A stretch of 62,398 bases of DNA from Legionella sp. GTDB taxonomy: Bacteria > Pseudomonadota > Gammaproteobacteria > Legionellales > Legionellaceae. A program made the translations under genes and the position numbers. A model generated the notes under the pieces. That model had not been told where the DNA came from and searched no databases. It saw only the letters and a list, made by a program, of their open reading frames with translations. Positions 8,441-17,938 of the stretch are shown here, piece after piece; position 1 is the stretch's first letter, and each line of letters starts with the position of its first letter. The DNA is taken from contig JAFKHV010000021.1 in assembly GCA_017306715.1 (NCBI GenBank), positions 1 to 62,398 on the forward strand. Direction: 5' to 3'.

Positions 8441-10681
8441 ATGAAACTAAATAGTCTTTTTGGTGTCCTAACTCATCTCCTGTCGATAACACCGGTATAT
8501 AAAATACGTGAACTGTCCAAACCGAAACTTGATCTAAGTCAGGATAATCAACCATATTACCGCGTGGACCTAGCTTCTTTAACTATTTGTGTTAATGATT
8601 TCAGCCTTACAGAGGCCCACATGAGTATTTATAAAATGACTCAGGTGAATAATCCGGTATTAGGACCATCTCATTTCACAGCAATTTTTACTAATTCCAC
8701 CGGACAAACTTTTCGAATGCATTTATTTTTGAATTCCTTCGATAATGTAGCGTGTCCACCCACTTGGGAACTTTGGGATGAAAAACAAGGCTATGTTAAA
8801 GCAGAACCCCCTGAGTTTATTGATTATTTAAAACAACAGCTATGGCAGCATGGTTTTCCGTATGTGCAGGAATTACGACAGCGTCAAGTGGAGCTAGAGC
8901 ACACACTGATTGCAGAATATAAAATCCAGGAAAAACAGTTATCAACACTCTCTATAAATCTCCATGAAAATACAAATGCTTACTTGAATATCCTTGATTC
9001 TACTTTAGTGTTAGTCGGGAGACTCATCGAGGTATCGGATAATCAACATTGGAATCGAATTAATATCTATTTACACAAGATCAAAGCGTCGCTGACCCCC
9101 GTAGACATTATTAAAACGGACGATACGGATTTTGATGCAACTGGGCCAAGCTCAGACAACATCTCCGTGCACATTGATTCTAAAGTTAATAAAAAAAACA
9201 AAAATAAACTCAGCTCGATCCCCCAAATATTATTCGCGAAAACAAAAGAGACATCAATTTTAAAAAGAGAGGTCAAAAACAAAATAGAGCAGGTCAAGAA
9301 TCTATTTAAGCAACTGCAAACTGCCTCTGATCAGCAAATGAAAGCGATTTTCTTAGTTGATCTATACCATAAGATTCTCGCAATTGATTTAGAAAATGGC
9401 GACACCCTGTCGACAACTCAGCTCAATGAGTTAATTCAAATTGAGTCGAAGTTTTCGCATTTAGCACAAATGCTTCTACATAAAGCACTTTTAGAAAAAC
9501 AATTTGACCTGGCGCGTGGTCTTTCTCCTTTTTATAATCACATTAGTCTGGATATTCTAAAACTCGCCCTTGCGAATAAGAACAGCCAGTTATTGGATTT
9601 TTTAGTTAACGATGTTCAATTACCCGTCAACAGACATCCTCTGGTCATTAAGAATAAACATCATGCTAATGCCTTAAGTTATCTATACTGCCATTATGAC
9701 GGTAGTGAATCTTTTATCGATTGTCTTAATGCAATGATAGTTGATGTGGGAAGTCTGATGCAGCCGGTGGATCCAACAGGTTTACCTTTTGCGCATGTGC
9801 TGATTAGCTCCGAGCCGAAACATCCCTTAATAGCTATTCTTGAGCAAAATAAAACCCTTAGCCTAAATAATAAGCATTTTTATACTCATTTAATTCTCGA
9901 ATTAAAGCAGTATCTTAGAGCAAATCATCCAGAACAAGAGTTGTCAACACAGATTCAAAACTGGATTAGACATTATGAGGAATTACGCGAAGCAATCAAA
10001 GTGGAACAAAATATCCTCAATCCACGAAATCGTGCACTCCTGGATGAAATCGCCACGATTACGATGAATAATGCTATGGTCGATGCATTAAAAAAGGATA
10101 AGGATCTCGTTCGCGAAAATACTGAGTTGATGTCGGAACTGAACAAGGCAGTTATTCGCATGAAGCAATTTAAACGCGAAACAGGGAAAAATTTTGCTTA
10201 TCACGCCTTAGTTCATTCCTATAATTTAGACTTAAAGGATCAGTTACTCCAAAGCGATTTAAAAATTGAATTCGGATATAGTGAATTGAAATATCAAAGT
10301 CTGCTATATATTGACAATGTTCGAACCCTAATTCGCCTCATCATGGAATTGCTGGATGTTCAAACAGAAATTTTAAAAAGTACTCAAGTTTTGGGTAAGA
10401 AAAATAGAGCTTACAAAAAACTCCAAACGGATCAAAATCAGTTATTAAAACAAATAAATGATTTAAATGAACAAATGCCTCTTTCTATTTTAAAAAAATA
10501 TAATAATTTAAAAAATAAAATTGAGTCCTTGGACGCGGAAGATCAAGAACTACAAAATAAATTAAGCCTATTTGAAAAATTCTCTGCCAAATTACAAGAT
10601 GAGACGGAGAATCTGACCGCTTCAGATTTAGAAGAAATAGCTGCATCATTAGAAGACGATACAAACGCTCCAGGTCTCTAA
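8441..10681 (+). CDS. Long ankyrin-like/coiled-coil protein, candidate effector
   Basis: The 746-residue product is unrecognised. The ATG follows AAGGT with ordinary spacing. Residues about 335-470 have ankyrin-like helix-turn-helix cadence (HKALLEKQFDLARGL, then LALANKNSQLLDFLVNDVQL and NKHHANALSYLYCHY). Residues about 510-730 are charged and heptad-like, ending in a strong coiled coil. The extreme C-terminus is acidic (ASDLEEIAASLEDD), similar to E-block secretion signals. There is no signal peptide. It is followed by a perfect 10-bp hairpin. Function unknown. Confidence 0.7.
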   Translation: MKLNSLFGVLTHLLSITPVYKIRELSKPKLDLSQDNQPYYRVDLASLTICVNDFSLTEAHMSIYKMTQVNNPVLGPSHFTAIFTNSTGQTFRMHLFLNSFDNVACPPTWELWDEKQGYVKAEPPEFIDYLKQQLWQHGFPYVQELRQRQVELEHTLIAEYKIQEKQLSTLSINLHENTNAYLNILDSTLVLVGRLIEVSDNQHWNRINIYLHKIKASLTPVDIIKTDDTDFDATGPSSDNISVHIDSKVNKKNKNKLSSIPQILFAKTKETSILKREVKNKIEQVKNLFKQLQTASDQQMKAIFLVDLYHKILAIDLENGDTLSTTQLNELIQIESKFSHLAQMLLHKALLEKQFDLARGLSPFYNHISLDILKLALANKNSQLLDFLVNDVQLPVNRHPLVIKNKHHANALSYLYCHYDGSESFIDCLNAMIVDVGSLMQPVDPTGLPFAHVLISSEPKHPLIAILEQNKTLSLNNKHFYTHLILELKQYLRANHPEQELSTQIQNWIRHYEELREAIKVEQNILNPRNRALLDEIATITMNNAMVDALKKDKDLVRENTELMSELNKAVIRMKQFKRETGKNFAYHALVHSYNLDLKDQLLQSDLKIEFGYSELKYQSLLYIDNVRTLIRLIMELLDVQTEILKSTQVLGKKNRAYKKLQTDQNQLLKQINDLNEQMPLSILKKYNNLKNKIESLDAEDQELQNKLSLFEKFSAKLQDETENLTASDLEEIAASLEDDTNAPGL

Positions 10682-10700
10682 CTTTGGGCTTACCTCATGA

Positions 10701-10735
10701 TAAGAGACGCGGTAGAAAAATAGCAGCGTCTCTTA
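10701..10735 (+). terminator. Hairpin terminator
   Basis: A perfect 10-bp stem TAAGAGACGC / GCGTCTCTTA with a 15-base A-rich loop, 20 bases after the stop of the 746-residue protein gene. Confidence 0.65.
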
Positions 10736-10773
10736 ATCAGAGTTACCATACCCATCGTCCTGACACCATACCC

Positions 10774-11043
10774 GTCATCCCGAGTTTACGAGGGATCCCC
10801 AGAACGCTGCACCTAGCAGTGGATAAAACCGACCTCATTCATCCATTAAATCCTAAGCATAAACGCCCTGCGCCGCATCATGCCACAACAAGGAGATCCC
10901 AAAAAAATACGTCATCCCGAACCTAGTGAGGGATCTCCAGCATATAGCACAGTAGTGGGTAAAACCGACCGCATCCATCCATTGAATCCTAAGAATCCAC
11001 GCTCTACGCGACATCACGCCACAGCAAGGAGGGAGCTCCAGCA
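10774..11043. repeat. Two-copy 137-bp tandem intergenic repeat
   Basis: Copy 1 begins at 10774 and copy 2 at 10911, giving a 137-bp period. Both begin GTCATCCCGA and contain GGATAAAACCGACC / GGGTAAAACCGACC, then ATCCATTAAATCCTAAG / ATCCATTGAATCCTAAG, and end in a CACA-CAAGGAG block. A degenerate third start (cccatcgtcctgac) may lie near 10751. The GTCATCCCGA...GAGGGATC core resembles widespread dispersed intergenic repeats. Short open frames crossing it look like by-products. The 10736-11068 stretch holds nothing else I can identify. Confidence 0.75.
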
Positions 11044-11068
11044 CAAATATTTTACATATGAACCGTAA

Positions 11069-11102
11069 GTTAAGGATGAGTTAATGTTCATCTGTTTATA
11101 CT
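11069..11102 (+). promoter_or_regulatory. Weaker PmrA-box-like site plus -10
   Basis: GTTAAGGAT, two bases, then GTTAATGTT (11069-11088) fits the PmrA consensus at about 12 of 18 positions with the correct 11-bp phase of the TTAA cores. TATACT follows at 11097-11102, 8 bases later. This box-plus-8-plus-TATACT layout is almost the same as at 215-247. It would drive the gene at 11159. Confidence 0.35.
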
Positions 11103-11158
11103 AGCATCATTCAAAATGAAAAAGTCAAGGGAAATGATAACTTATCAAAGGTGATGCT

Positions 11159-12454
11159 GTGTCTTATTTTGCTGATTTTTTAAAACTAATTACAATGGTT
11201 ACAGAAGAGGGTATAAAAGTTGAGAAAAATAATCCTGAAAAACTAAAACAAAATATCCAAAAATTGCACGATGATTTTGCAAGGGATAATTTTTCAAAAC
11301 TTGATGGCGGTAAAATAGCCAGGATATTTAATGACCTCCATGGTTCATATCCCCAATTAAAAGGACGATTAAGATATTTAAATGCAGCAGTGGATTCAGA
11401 AAAATTTGAAATCTATTATAACGAAGTCTTAGCTTTTAGTTATACGGAGCTCTTTGACCTACAAGGAAACCTGTTACCTTCGGTAAAAGATGTATTGAAT
11501 TATAATGATTTTCTAACAAAATCGCTTAAAGATAAATCCCCTGAAGAAATTGAAAAGTTTCATGGTTTTCTCCTGTCTTCATTTTGCACAAATATCATCG
11601 GGCCGATTGTTTGGAAGCTCTATGGTGCGTCAAATTTAGAATTAGCAGTATTACTCACCGAACGCATGTATAAAGATATGGAAAAGCCTCTTAATAAAGC
11701 GAATATTGAGCGCCTTTTAGTTGCAGGCTTCAGGGTGGAAACAGCAAGCCCAGCCTCCTCGAATACACCGGTAACAGCACCCGCTGCCGTCGTGATCTGC
11801 AATTCGGAAGAGAAAGGATTACCTACTAATGAACCACTCCACTCTTTACCTGTGTCAGAAAAAGTTACAGTCATGGCTGAGATGGCGACTGTCAATAAAA
11901 TCGATGCGCACCCGCCCATAAAAAATCAAGTAGTCACACTATCTCAAAAGCGTGCATTCGCCGAGACCAGCTTTGGAAAAGTTCTTATTGCCTCATTAAC
12001 TGCAATGCTCGTTAGTCCTGTATTGGTAGGGGTAGCTGCAGCTATTGGGATTACCTTTCCGTTCACCCTGCCCGTAATGATTGTTGTGACCGCAGTTTTT
12101 TTTGGTGTAACTTCTGGATTTTTAACCAAGGTAGCGGATTGGATAGGTGAAAAGTTTGCGGCACGTAAACAAAAAGACGATCAATCTAAAATAATTCTAA
12201 ATAACAACGATCCCATAATGACCCCCAGTTATGTGAATATGGGGCAAGCATTTAATCAAGATTCGTTAAATAAGACTGCTCAGCAGGGTCAATCTCGTAA
12301 TTTAGATAATTCAATCAAAAAGATTGATAGCACAGATAACAATCAGTCATATCACGATTTACCAAGCTCTGAGAAAATCGCAGAAAATCCAAACCAAAAT
12401 AATGACGAAGAGCTTATTCATTCGCAAAATATGCGTATAGTAAATCAATTCTGA
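11159..12454 (+). CDS. Protein with central membrane hairpin, candidate effector
   Basis: The 431-residue product is not recognised. It begins with GTG, preceded by AAAGGTGA. The N-terminal 200 residues are helical and charged. Two closely spaced hydrophobic segments (about residues 276-325, around LIASLTAMLVSPVLVGVAAAIG and PVMIVVTAVFFGVTSG) form a likely membrane hairpin, flanked by an amphipathic KVADWIGEKFAARK. The C-terminal 100 residues are polar, low-complexity, Asn/Gln-rich. Hairpin proteins without signal peptides are frequent among Legionella effectors that insert into host membranes. This role is inferred, supported by a PmrA-like upstream site. Confidence 0.65.
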   Translation: MSYFADFLKLITMVTEEGIKVEKNNPEKLKQNIQKLHDDFARDNFSKLDGGKIARIFNDLHGSYPQLKGRLRYLNAAVDSEKFEIYYNEVLAFSYTELFDLQGNLLPSVKDVLNYNDFLTKSLKDKSPEEIEKFHGFLLSSFCTNIIGPIVWKLYGASNLELAVLLTERMYKDMEKPLNKANIERLLVAGFRVETASPASSNTPVTAPAAVVICNSEEKGLPTNEPLHSLPVSEKVTVMAEMATVNKIDAHPPIKNQVVTLSQKRAFAETSFGKVLIASLTAMLVSPVLVGVAAAIGITFPFTLPVMIVVTAVFFGVTSGFLTKVADWIGEKFAARKQKDDQSKIILNNNDPIMTPSYVNMGQAFNQDSLNKTAQQGQSRNLDNSIKKIDSTDNNQSYHDLPSSEKIAENPNQNNDEELIHSQNMRIVNQF

Positions 12455-12485
12455 GAAGCTTTGCGAACTACCCTTTAGAAAAAAT

Positions 12486-12551
12486 CATCACCTGAATATC
12501 CGTGATTACTCGCTTGATAAGTTAAGTATCAAAAGCAGATTTCAGGTGATG
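12486..12551. other. Nested inverted repeat downstream of candidate effector
   Basis: CATCACCTGAA (12486-12496) pairs with TTCAGGTGATG (12541-12551), an 11-bp perfect outer stem. Inside it TTGATA (12514-12519) pairs with TATCAA (12527-12532). It lies 30 bases after a stop codon. It could be a terminator, a structured RNA or the end of a decayed insertion; no U-tract is present. Confidence 0.5.
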
Positions 12552-12555
12552 AGTT

Positions 12556-12696
12556 ATGCCTCAAGCTAAGGTTAAATCTTGGTTTGAGGGGTCGCATCTA
12601 CTTATTCATTTTGCCCTTGATAGATTGGTTCCAAAAACCAAAGAGGCTTCGTGGTCTTTACGTCGTACTGAAGATGGATGTTATTCCTTGTGCTAA
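12556..12696 (+). CDS. Small 46-residue open frame, uncertain
   Basis: An ATG 4 bases after the 12486-12551 inverted repeat opens a 46-codon frame (beginning MPQAKVKSWFEGSHLL). The CAGGTGATGAG stretch before it gives a weak ribosome-binding site. I do not recognise the product. It might be a fragment of a larger gene or mobile element, or chance. Listed so the 12455-12951 gap is fully described. Confidence 0.25.
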   Translation: MPQAKVKSWFEGSHLLIHFALDRLVPKTKEASWSLRRTEDGCYSLC

Positions 12697-12794
12697 GCGA
12701 TAATTTAAAATATATGACATATTCGAAAGTCAATACTGTTTTTTTATTATTATTTTGGTATCATAGCAATCCCACCGCTATTGCCTTCTTATCT

Positions 12795-12912
12795 TGTGGA
12801 TAACTTTTTATCCCATAAATCCTTAAAGTTCGCTTATAGACACTTAATACTGATTCTATCTCATTTTTATTGCTTTCTGGGGATAAAAGTTACCCACAAA
12901 TTCTGTGGATAA
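12795..12912. other. Cluster of DnaA-box sequences in a convergent spacer
   Basis: Two perfect DnaA 9-mers (TGTGGATAA at 12795-12803 and 12904-12912, i.e. TTATCCACA on the minus strand) bracket a one-mismatch box TTACCCACA at 12890-12898 and weaker TTATCCCAT (12808-12816) and GGGGATAA (12879-12886) sites. An AT-rich stretch (about 12700-12770) lies beside them. Neighbouring genes converge on this spacer, so it is not an obvious gene promoter. It could be a DnaA-binding/titration site or an origin-like element; no dnaA, dnaN or gidA is present in the window. Confidence 0.5.
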
Positions 12913-12951
12913 CTCTGTGTACAGGATGTCTAAAACATGAATTTAAGTGGG

Positions 12952-13902
12952 TTATTTGAGGCCTGGCTTCATTCCCAGACTTAAAGGTAATTCATCTGCC
13001 AATGCGGTTCCAAAATTTTTGGTTACCCGATCAAACAAATTCTGTTTATGAGTATAGTCAATCATGGAATTTATTTTGAGAATTTCACGTGCTATTTGAC
13101 CACTACTACCAATCCCATCAATTAAGCCAAGCGGTAAGGCTTGCTCACCTGTCCATACCAGGCCTGTGAAGGTATCATTATCCACATGCAACCGCTCACC
13201 ACGCCCTTCTTTGACGCGATTAATAAATTGCTGATGAATAATATCCAACATAACTTGTAGGCGCTGCTTTTGCTCTGGGGACTCCGGAGAAAATGGATCC
13301 ATAAATCCTTTGTTAATCCCTGAGGTTTGCAAGCGCCGTGTTACGCCTAATTTGTTCATACTATCAACAAATCCGAAACCACTATAAATAACCCCAATAG
13401 AACCAACCATGCTCGCAGGACTTGCATAAATTTTATCCGCAGCAGCTGCAATGTAATAAGCGGCAGACGCACACATATCCACACACACGGCATTGACCGA
13501 AATGTCTGGATGTTTTTGTCGATAAAATTTGATGGTATTAAACATGTATTCTGCCTGCACGGGACTGCCACCAGGACTATTAATGCGCACTACAACTGCT
13601 TTAAGTCCTGAGTTTTTATAAGCAGACTCCATACCTTTAGCAAAATCATCTGCATTTGCAGGTTTTGCATCCGAAATTTCTCCATTTAAATCAATTAGCC
13701 CCACGTGGGGCTTCACATTGTTCCCACTCTCTTCGTTTGTTCCAAAAAATTGATAGAGAATAAATCCGATGACCAATATATAGATAAGCCGCATAAACCA
13801 CCGCCAGCGGCGTGCACGCTTTTGCTCACGTATATAATCGAGAATGACTTGATTAAGCAATGTTTGCGAATCAGAGCTAGACTCTGGAGAGATATTATTC
13901 AT
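12952..13902 (-). CDS. sppA: Signal peptide peptidase SppA (S49 serine protease)
   Basis: A membrane-bound serine protease that degrades cleaved signal peptides. The 316-residue protein matches the short SppA type (E. coli SppA is about twice as long). One N-terminal transmembrane segment (about residues 39-55, LIYILVIGFILYQFF) is followed by the S49 domain. INSPGGSPVQAEYMF corresponds to the oxyanion region, and CVDMCASAAYYIAAAADKIYASPASMVGSIGV contains the nucleophilic serine (CASAAYY). The catalytic lysine is expected further on, about residue 200 (around TSGINKG), by family analogy. It diverges from clpB with an 83-bp shared spacer. Confidence 0.9.
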   Translation of the reverse strand: MNNISPESSSDSQTLLNQVILDYIREQKRARRWRWFMRLIYILVIGFILYQFFGTNEESGNNVKPHVGLIDLNGEISDAKPANADDFAKGMESAYKNSGLKAVVVRINSPGGSPVQAEYMFNTIKFYRQKHPDISVNAVCVDMCASAAYYIAAAADKIYASPASMVGSIGVIYSGFGFVDSMNKLGVTRRLQTSGINKGFMDPFSPESPEQKQRLQVMLDIIHQQFINRVKEGRGERLHVDNDTFTGLVWTGEQALPLGLIDGIGSSGQIAREILKINSMIDYTHKQNLFDRVTKNFGTALADELPLSLGMKPGLK

Positions 13903-13911
13903 AGTAAGCCA

Positions 13912-13938
13912 CTTGAAATTATTAAAATAAGCATCATT
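13912..13938 (+). promoter_or_regulatory. Sigma-32-like heat-shock promoter of clpB
   Basis: CTTGAAA at 13912-13918 is a perfect sigma-32 -35 element. After 12 bases, GCATCATT at 13931-13938 partly fits the CCCCATNT -10. It lies 48 bases upstream of the clpB start. RpoH control of clpB is well established in gammaproteobacteria; the site itself is a motif match only. Confidence 0.5.
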
Positions 13939-13985
13939 TTACGGTAGATAAACAAGAATTAACACCCATGATAAGGGGATAAATT

Positions 13986-16565
13986 ATGCGAATGGATAAA
14001 CTGACTTCAAAGTTCCAAATGGCACTCGCCGATGCACAATCAATGGCCTTAGGTCGTGATAATAACTTCATCGAGCCCGAGCATTTAATGAAAGCGCTTC
14101 TTGATCAGCAAGGCGGAAGTTGCCGCCCACTACTTAGCAAAGCAGGAGTAAATATACCTACTTTACGCACACTCCTCGATCAGGCTTTAGATAAACTGCC
14201 TAAAGTTTCGGGAGTGGGCGGTGATGTGCATATTTCCAATGCCTTAAATCGTATACTGAACTTAACGGACAAATTAGCGCAACAAAAGAAAGACAGCTTC
14301 ATCTCCAGTGAGCTGTTTATCCTGGCTGCAATTTCTGATGAGCAAAGTACCCTGGCGCGTATCTTGAGAGAATCAGGTGCCCAGGCTCAAGCGGTTGAAA
14401 ATGCGATTAACGAACTCCGCGGCGGGGAAACGGTTAATGATGCAAATGCTGAAGAACAACGCCAAGCTTTGGAAAAATACACCCTCGATTTAACAGAGCG
14501 AGCAGAGCAAGGTAAATTAGATCCTGTCATTGGGCGCGACGATGAAATACGCCGTACCATTCAGGTTTTACAACGACGAACAAAAAATAACCCGGTATTA
14601 ATCGGTGAACCTGGTGTGGGTAAAACCGCAATTGTGGAAGGCTTGGCACAACGGATTATCAATGGTGAGGTACCTGAGGGCTTAAAAAATAAGCGCCTCC
14701 TCTCATTAGACATGGGCGCGTTGATTGCCGGTGCCAAATTCCGGGGGGAATTTGAGGAACGTCTAAAAGCAGTACTCAATGATTTATCCAAACAGGAAGG
14801 GCAAATTATTCTCTTCATCGATGAGATTCATACCATGGTCGGTGCGGGTAAAGCCGAAGGCGCTATGGATGCAGGCAATATGCTAAAACCTGCTCTAGCT
14901 CGAGGTGAATTACATTGTATTGGCGCAACCACCCTGGATGAATATCGTCAATATATTGAAAAAGATGCAGCACTAGAACGCCGCTTCCAAAAAGTACTTG
15001 TCGATGAACCTTCAGTCGAAGATACCATTGCAATTTTGCGCGGCTTAAAAGAACGCTATGAGGTGCATCACGGCGTTGAAATCACCGACCCTGCGATTGT
15101 GGCCGCAGCGACTTTATCCCATCGTTATATAACTGATCGCCAACTACCGGATAAAGCAATTGATTTAATTGACGAAGCGGGCAGTTTAATCCGCATGGAG
15201 ATTGATTCAAAACCTGAAAGCATGGATAAATTGGAGCGCCGCTTAATTCAGTTAAAAATTGAGCGCGAAGCTTTAAAAAAGGAACATGATGAAGCATCTA
15301 AAAAAAGACTCGAAGATTTACAACAAAGCATCAACGATCTAGAAAAAACTTATTCTGACCTTGAGGAGGTTTGGAAAGCTGAAAAAGCGACCATGCAAGG
15401 TGCGACACAAATTAAAGAAGCTCTGGAGCAGGCGAAACAAGAGATGGAAACCGCACGTCGTGCGGGCGATCTCAGTCGCATGTCTGAACTTCAGTATGGC
15501 CGTATTCCGGAATTAGAAAAGCGCTTGACTCAAGTCAATAGTGGTGAAGAGCAAGATCATAAGCTGGTACGCAATAAAGTCACCGAAGATGAAATCGCAG
15601 AGGTTGTATCGCGCTGGACCGGTATTCCTGTTGCAAAAATGATGGAAGGCGAAAAGGAAAAATTATTAAAAATGGAAGAGGTGCTGCACGAGCGCTTAAT
15701 TGGACAAAATGAAGCAATCGATGCGGTATCCAATGCGATTCGCCGCTCCCGTGCAGGCCTTGCTGACCCCAATCGTCCAATTGGATCGTTCCTCTTTTTA
15801 GGTCCTACAGGTGTGGGAAAAACGGAATTATGTAAAGCACTCGCTGCCTATTTATTTGATACTGAGGAAGCGATGATTCGTATTGATATGTCCGAGTTTA
15901 TGGAAAAACACTCTGTAGCGCGGTTAATCGGCGCGCCCCCAGGATATGTGGGCTATGAAGAAGGTGGGTATTTAACCGAAGCGGTGCGCCGTCGTCCTTA
16001 TTCTGTGATTCTTTTGGATGAGGTAGAAAAGGCGCACAGCGATGTCTTCAATATTCTTTTACAAGTCATGGATGATGGACGGCTTACCGATGGCCAAGGT
16101 CGCACCGTTGACTTTCGCAACAGTATTATTGTCATGACGTCTAATTTAGGTTCTCACATTATTCAAGAAATGGGCAATAATGCCAGCTATGAGGAAGTGA
16201 AAACAGCTGTTATGGAACAAGTAAGCACTCATTTCCGTCCTGAATTTATCAATCGCATTGATGATACTGTGGTTTTCCACTCATTAGCCCAGGAGCAAAT
16301 TGCAAAAATTGCTGATATTCAAATTGGTCATTTGCGTAAGCGTCTGCAACAACTGGATATTCAGCTGGATTTGCATGCCCATGCCCTATCACATCTCGCA
16401 GCAGCGGGTTTTGACCCAGTCTATGGTGCTCGTCCCTTGAAAAGGATCATTCAACAACAATTAGAAAATCCTCTGGCACAATCAATTCTTGCAGGAAAAT
16501 TTAAAACAGGAGATACGATAGTTGTCGACTTTACTGATGGGTTGATGCAATTTAGAACGAAATAA
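13986..16565 (+). CDS. clpB: Disaggregase ClpB (HSP100)
   Basis: A hexameric AAA+ chaperone that works with DnaK to pull proteins out of aggregates. The 859-residue protein has the N-domain repeat ([20 protein letters not shown] onwards), the first Walker A ([13 protein letters not shown], about 206-218), Walker B (ILFIDEIH), the coiled-coil M-domain (about 410-525), the second Walker A ([13 protein letters not shown], about 609) and Walker B ([11 protein letters not shown]), and the C-terminal oligomerisation domain with [12 protein letters not shown]. Length equals the family norm (about 857). The ATG follows AAGGGG. A hairpin 10 bases after the stop probably terminates it. Confidence 0.97.
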   Translation: MRMDKLTSKFQMALADAQSMALGRDNNFIEPEHLMKALLDQQGGSCRPLLSKAGVNIPTLRTLLDQALDKLPKVSGVGGDVHISNALNRILNLTDKLAQQKKDSFISSELFILAAISDEQSTLARILRESGAQAQAVENAINELRGGETVNDANAEEQRQALEKYTLDLTERAEQGKLDPVIGRDDEIRRTIQVLQRRTKNNPVLIGEPGVGKTAIVEGLAQRIINGEVPEGLKNKRLLSLDMGALIAGAKFRGEFEERLKAVLNDLSKQEGQIILFIDEIHTMVGAGKAEGAMDAGNMLKPALARGELHCIGATTLDEYRQYIEKDAALERRFQKVLVDEPSVEDTIAILRGLKERYEVHHGVEITDPAIVAAATLSHRYITDRQLPDKAIDLIDEAGSLIRMEIDSKPESMDKLERRLIQLKIEREALKKEHDEASKKRLEDLQQSINDLEKTYSDLEEVWKAEKATMQGATQIKEALEQAKQEMETARRAGDLSRMSELQYGRIPELEKRLTQVNSGEEQDHKLVRNKVTEDEIAEVVSRWTGIPVAKMMEGEKEKLLKMEEVLHERLIGQNEAIDAVSNAIRRSRAGLADPNRPIGSFLFLGPTGVGKTELCKALAAYLFDTEEAMIRIDMSEFMEKHSVARLIGAPPGYVGYEEGGYLTEAVRRRPYSVILLDEVEKAHSDVFNILLQVMDDGRLTDGQGRTVDFRNSIIVMTSNLGSHIIQEMGNNASYEEVKTAVMEQVSTHFRPEFINRIDDTVVFHSLAQEQIAKIADIQIGHLRKRLQQLDIQLDLHAHALSHLAAAGFDPVYGARPLKRIIQQQLENPLAQSILAGKFKTGDTIVVDFTDGLMQFRTK

Positions 16566-16574
16566 AAATGACCT

Positions 16575-16596
16575 ACCCCATGGTGCGCCGTGGGGT
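16575..16596 (+). terminator. Hairpin after clpB
   Basis: ACCCCATGG and CCGTGGGGT form a 9-bp stem (one G-U pair) around a TGCG tetraloop, 10 bases past the clpB stop. The remaining 16597-16765 spacer holds a TATAAT -10-like hexamer at 16729-16734 and a GAGGAA ribosome-binding site for the next gene. Confidence 0.65.
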
Positions 16597-16765
16597 GTTA
16601 TTCCTCCAGCTCTCTTTTTTTATTCATCTATTTGTCTTTGTTTTTCCAAAATTTCCTCAGGAACGAATAAATAATCGACCTAAAAATGCGTTTCGTGTTT
16701 ATTATTTTATCTTTGGACTAAAATACGGTATAATTGTGCGACAAAATAACAAATCGAGGAATTAA

Positions 16766-17722
16766 ATGACAAATATTCTAAAAGAAAAGAGTGAGGAATT
16801 AAGGCAGCTAAATAAAAAAGATAAAAAACCAATAAAAAGATTAATTACAGACATTATGAAGCATATAGCATCCAAAGAGCCATTAGAAATCATAACCGAG
16901 CTTCGCGATATGGATGGGGAACAGATTCAAATCATATTAGATGCCGCATCATTGGTTCATAAAAACTTGAGCAAAGGGTTGCTTGATACAGATACCTATA
17001 TAATTTTCTGTTCTAAGCTTGACGACGTAATGAAACTAGCTTTATTCCCGAACATCAAGGCTCATCTATTGCAAAACCCGCTTATGATAAAAGAGTTATG
17101 TCCTAGTTTTGAAAAATACTTAACTTTTGTTGAAATATTGACTGATAAGGAAATTAAAAAACTATTAACTTTAGTTGTTAATAACGATTTATTTAAGGAT
17201 GTGCCTATGCACATACACTTTGTTGAGGTTCTAATTGGGCATTTATCTAAAAATCGCGCGCTGGGTGGATCGGAACAGTTATTTGAGATATTAAATTATA
17301 TTTTTAGCAATAAAAAACATTTAAAAGAACTTGTTTCAAGTGGTCACTCATTACTCTATATTTATGAAAAATTGCCTTCGCTAAAGTTACAAAACATGTT
17401 TATGAAGCACCTGGTACAGCATGAGGTATTTTCAGAAATAAAACTGCCTGAGGGTGCTTTTGAGACTGTAACAAAAAGTTTATCTAAACAAGATTTACCA
17501 GCTTTAAATTCACAAATGCGCCGCTTAAACCTTCTAGAAAATACAGAATCTGCCAAGGAAGTAGAGGAAATTTTAGAGAGGATGGTTGGAAAACCTAAGA
17601 AAGGTTCCGAAAAAATGTCGACTTATACAGCCTCAAGACGACATACTATTTTTAATCCAGTAAAAATGGAGGCTGCATCAGAGAGTCCTGAAGCAGAGAA
17701 CATGGATAAAATGGAATTCTAG
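16766..17722 (+). CDS. Unrecognised helical protein, candidate effector
   Basis: The 318-residue product has no motif I can name. GAGGAATTAA precedes the ATG. The N-terminus is strongly basic and charged (KEKSEELRQLNKKDKKPIKR). The body is regularly helical with Leu/Ile every 3-4 residues, possibly an armadillo/HEAT-like solenoid (for example PLMIKELCPSFEKYLTFVEI). The last 40 residues are polar with methionines and glutamates (SESPEAENMDKMEF), compatible with a type IV secretion tail. It lies at the edge of an accessory block beside a mobile-element relic. No signal peptide or membrane segment is visible. Confidence 0.6.
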   Translation: MTNILKEKSEELRQLNKKDKKPIKRLITDIMKHIASKEPLEIITELRDMDGEQIQIILDAASLVHKNLSKGLLDTDTYIIFCSKLDDVMKLALFPNIKAHLLQNPLMIKELCPSFEKYLTFVEILTDKEIKKLLTLVVNNDLFKDVPMHIHFVEVLIGHLSKNRALGGSEQLFEILNYIFSNKKHLKELVSSGHSLLYIYEKLPSLKLQNMFMKHLVQHEVFSEIKLPEGAFETVTKSLSKQDLPALNSQMRRLNLLENTESAKEVEEILERMVGKPKKGSEKMSTYTASRRHTIFNPVKMEAASESPEAENMDKMEF

Positions 17723-17815
17723 AGATAGATTATTGCTAAAACTGGGTCATCTCTTTTACTTGTTACAATCTATGCAGTAGAAGAGATGTTCCGAAATATG
17801 AAAGATAAATAGGGA

Positions 17816-17864
17816 CTGTTGACAATTCACCTACCGCCTACGTGCCGCGGCTTGTCCGCGGCAT
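17816..17864 (+). repeat. Left 49-bp inverted repeat arm
   Basis: Begins CTGTTGACAATTCACC and ends in the GCCGCGGCTTGTCCGCGGC palindrome plus AT. It is the exact reverse complement of 18251-18299. Confidence 0.95.
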
Positions 17865-17938
17865 CCAGTAGATGGTCAAATTAACATTTGTTTTTTCTAA
17901 TTCATGGATCAACTCGCTGTTCGTCCAACACTCAAGGA

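Noticed and set aside
10684..11068. Overlapping short open frames of 60-80 codons over the tandem repeat
   Set aside because: They exist in several frames and both strands of the repeated sequence, have no ribosome-binding site and no recognisable product.
12780..12920. Calling this region the chromosomal origin
   Set aside because: DnaA boxes alone are not enough; no dnaA-dnaN or gidA neighbourhood is in the window. Kept only as a finding.
16568..16765. 65-codon frame between clpB and the orphan gene
   Set aside because: It begins inside the clpB terminator hairpin, has no ribosome-binding site and a composition unlike neighbours.
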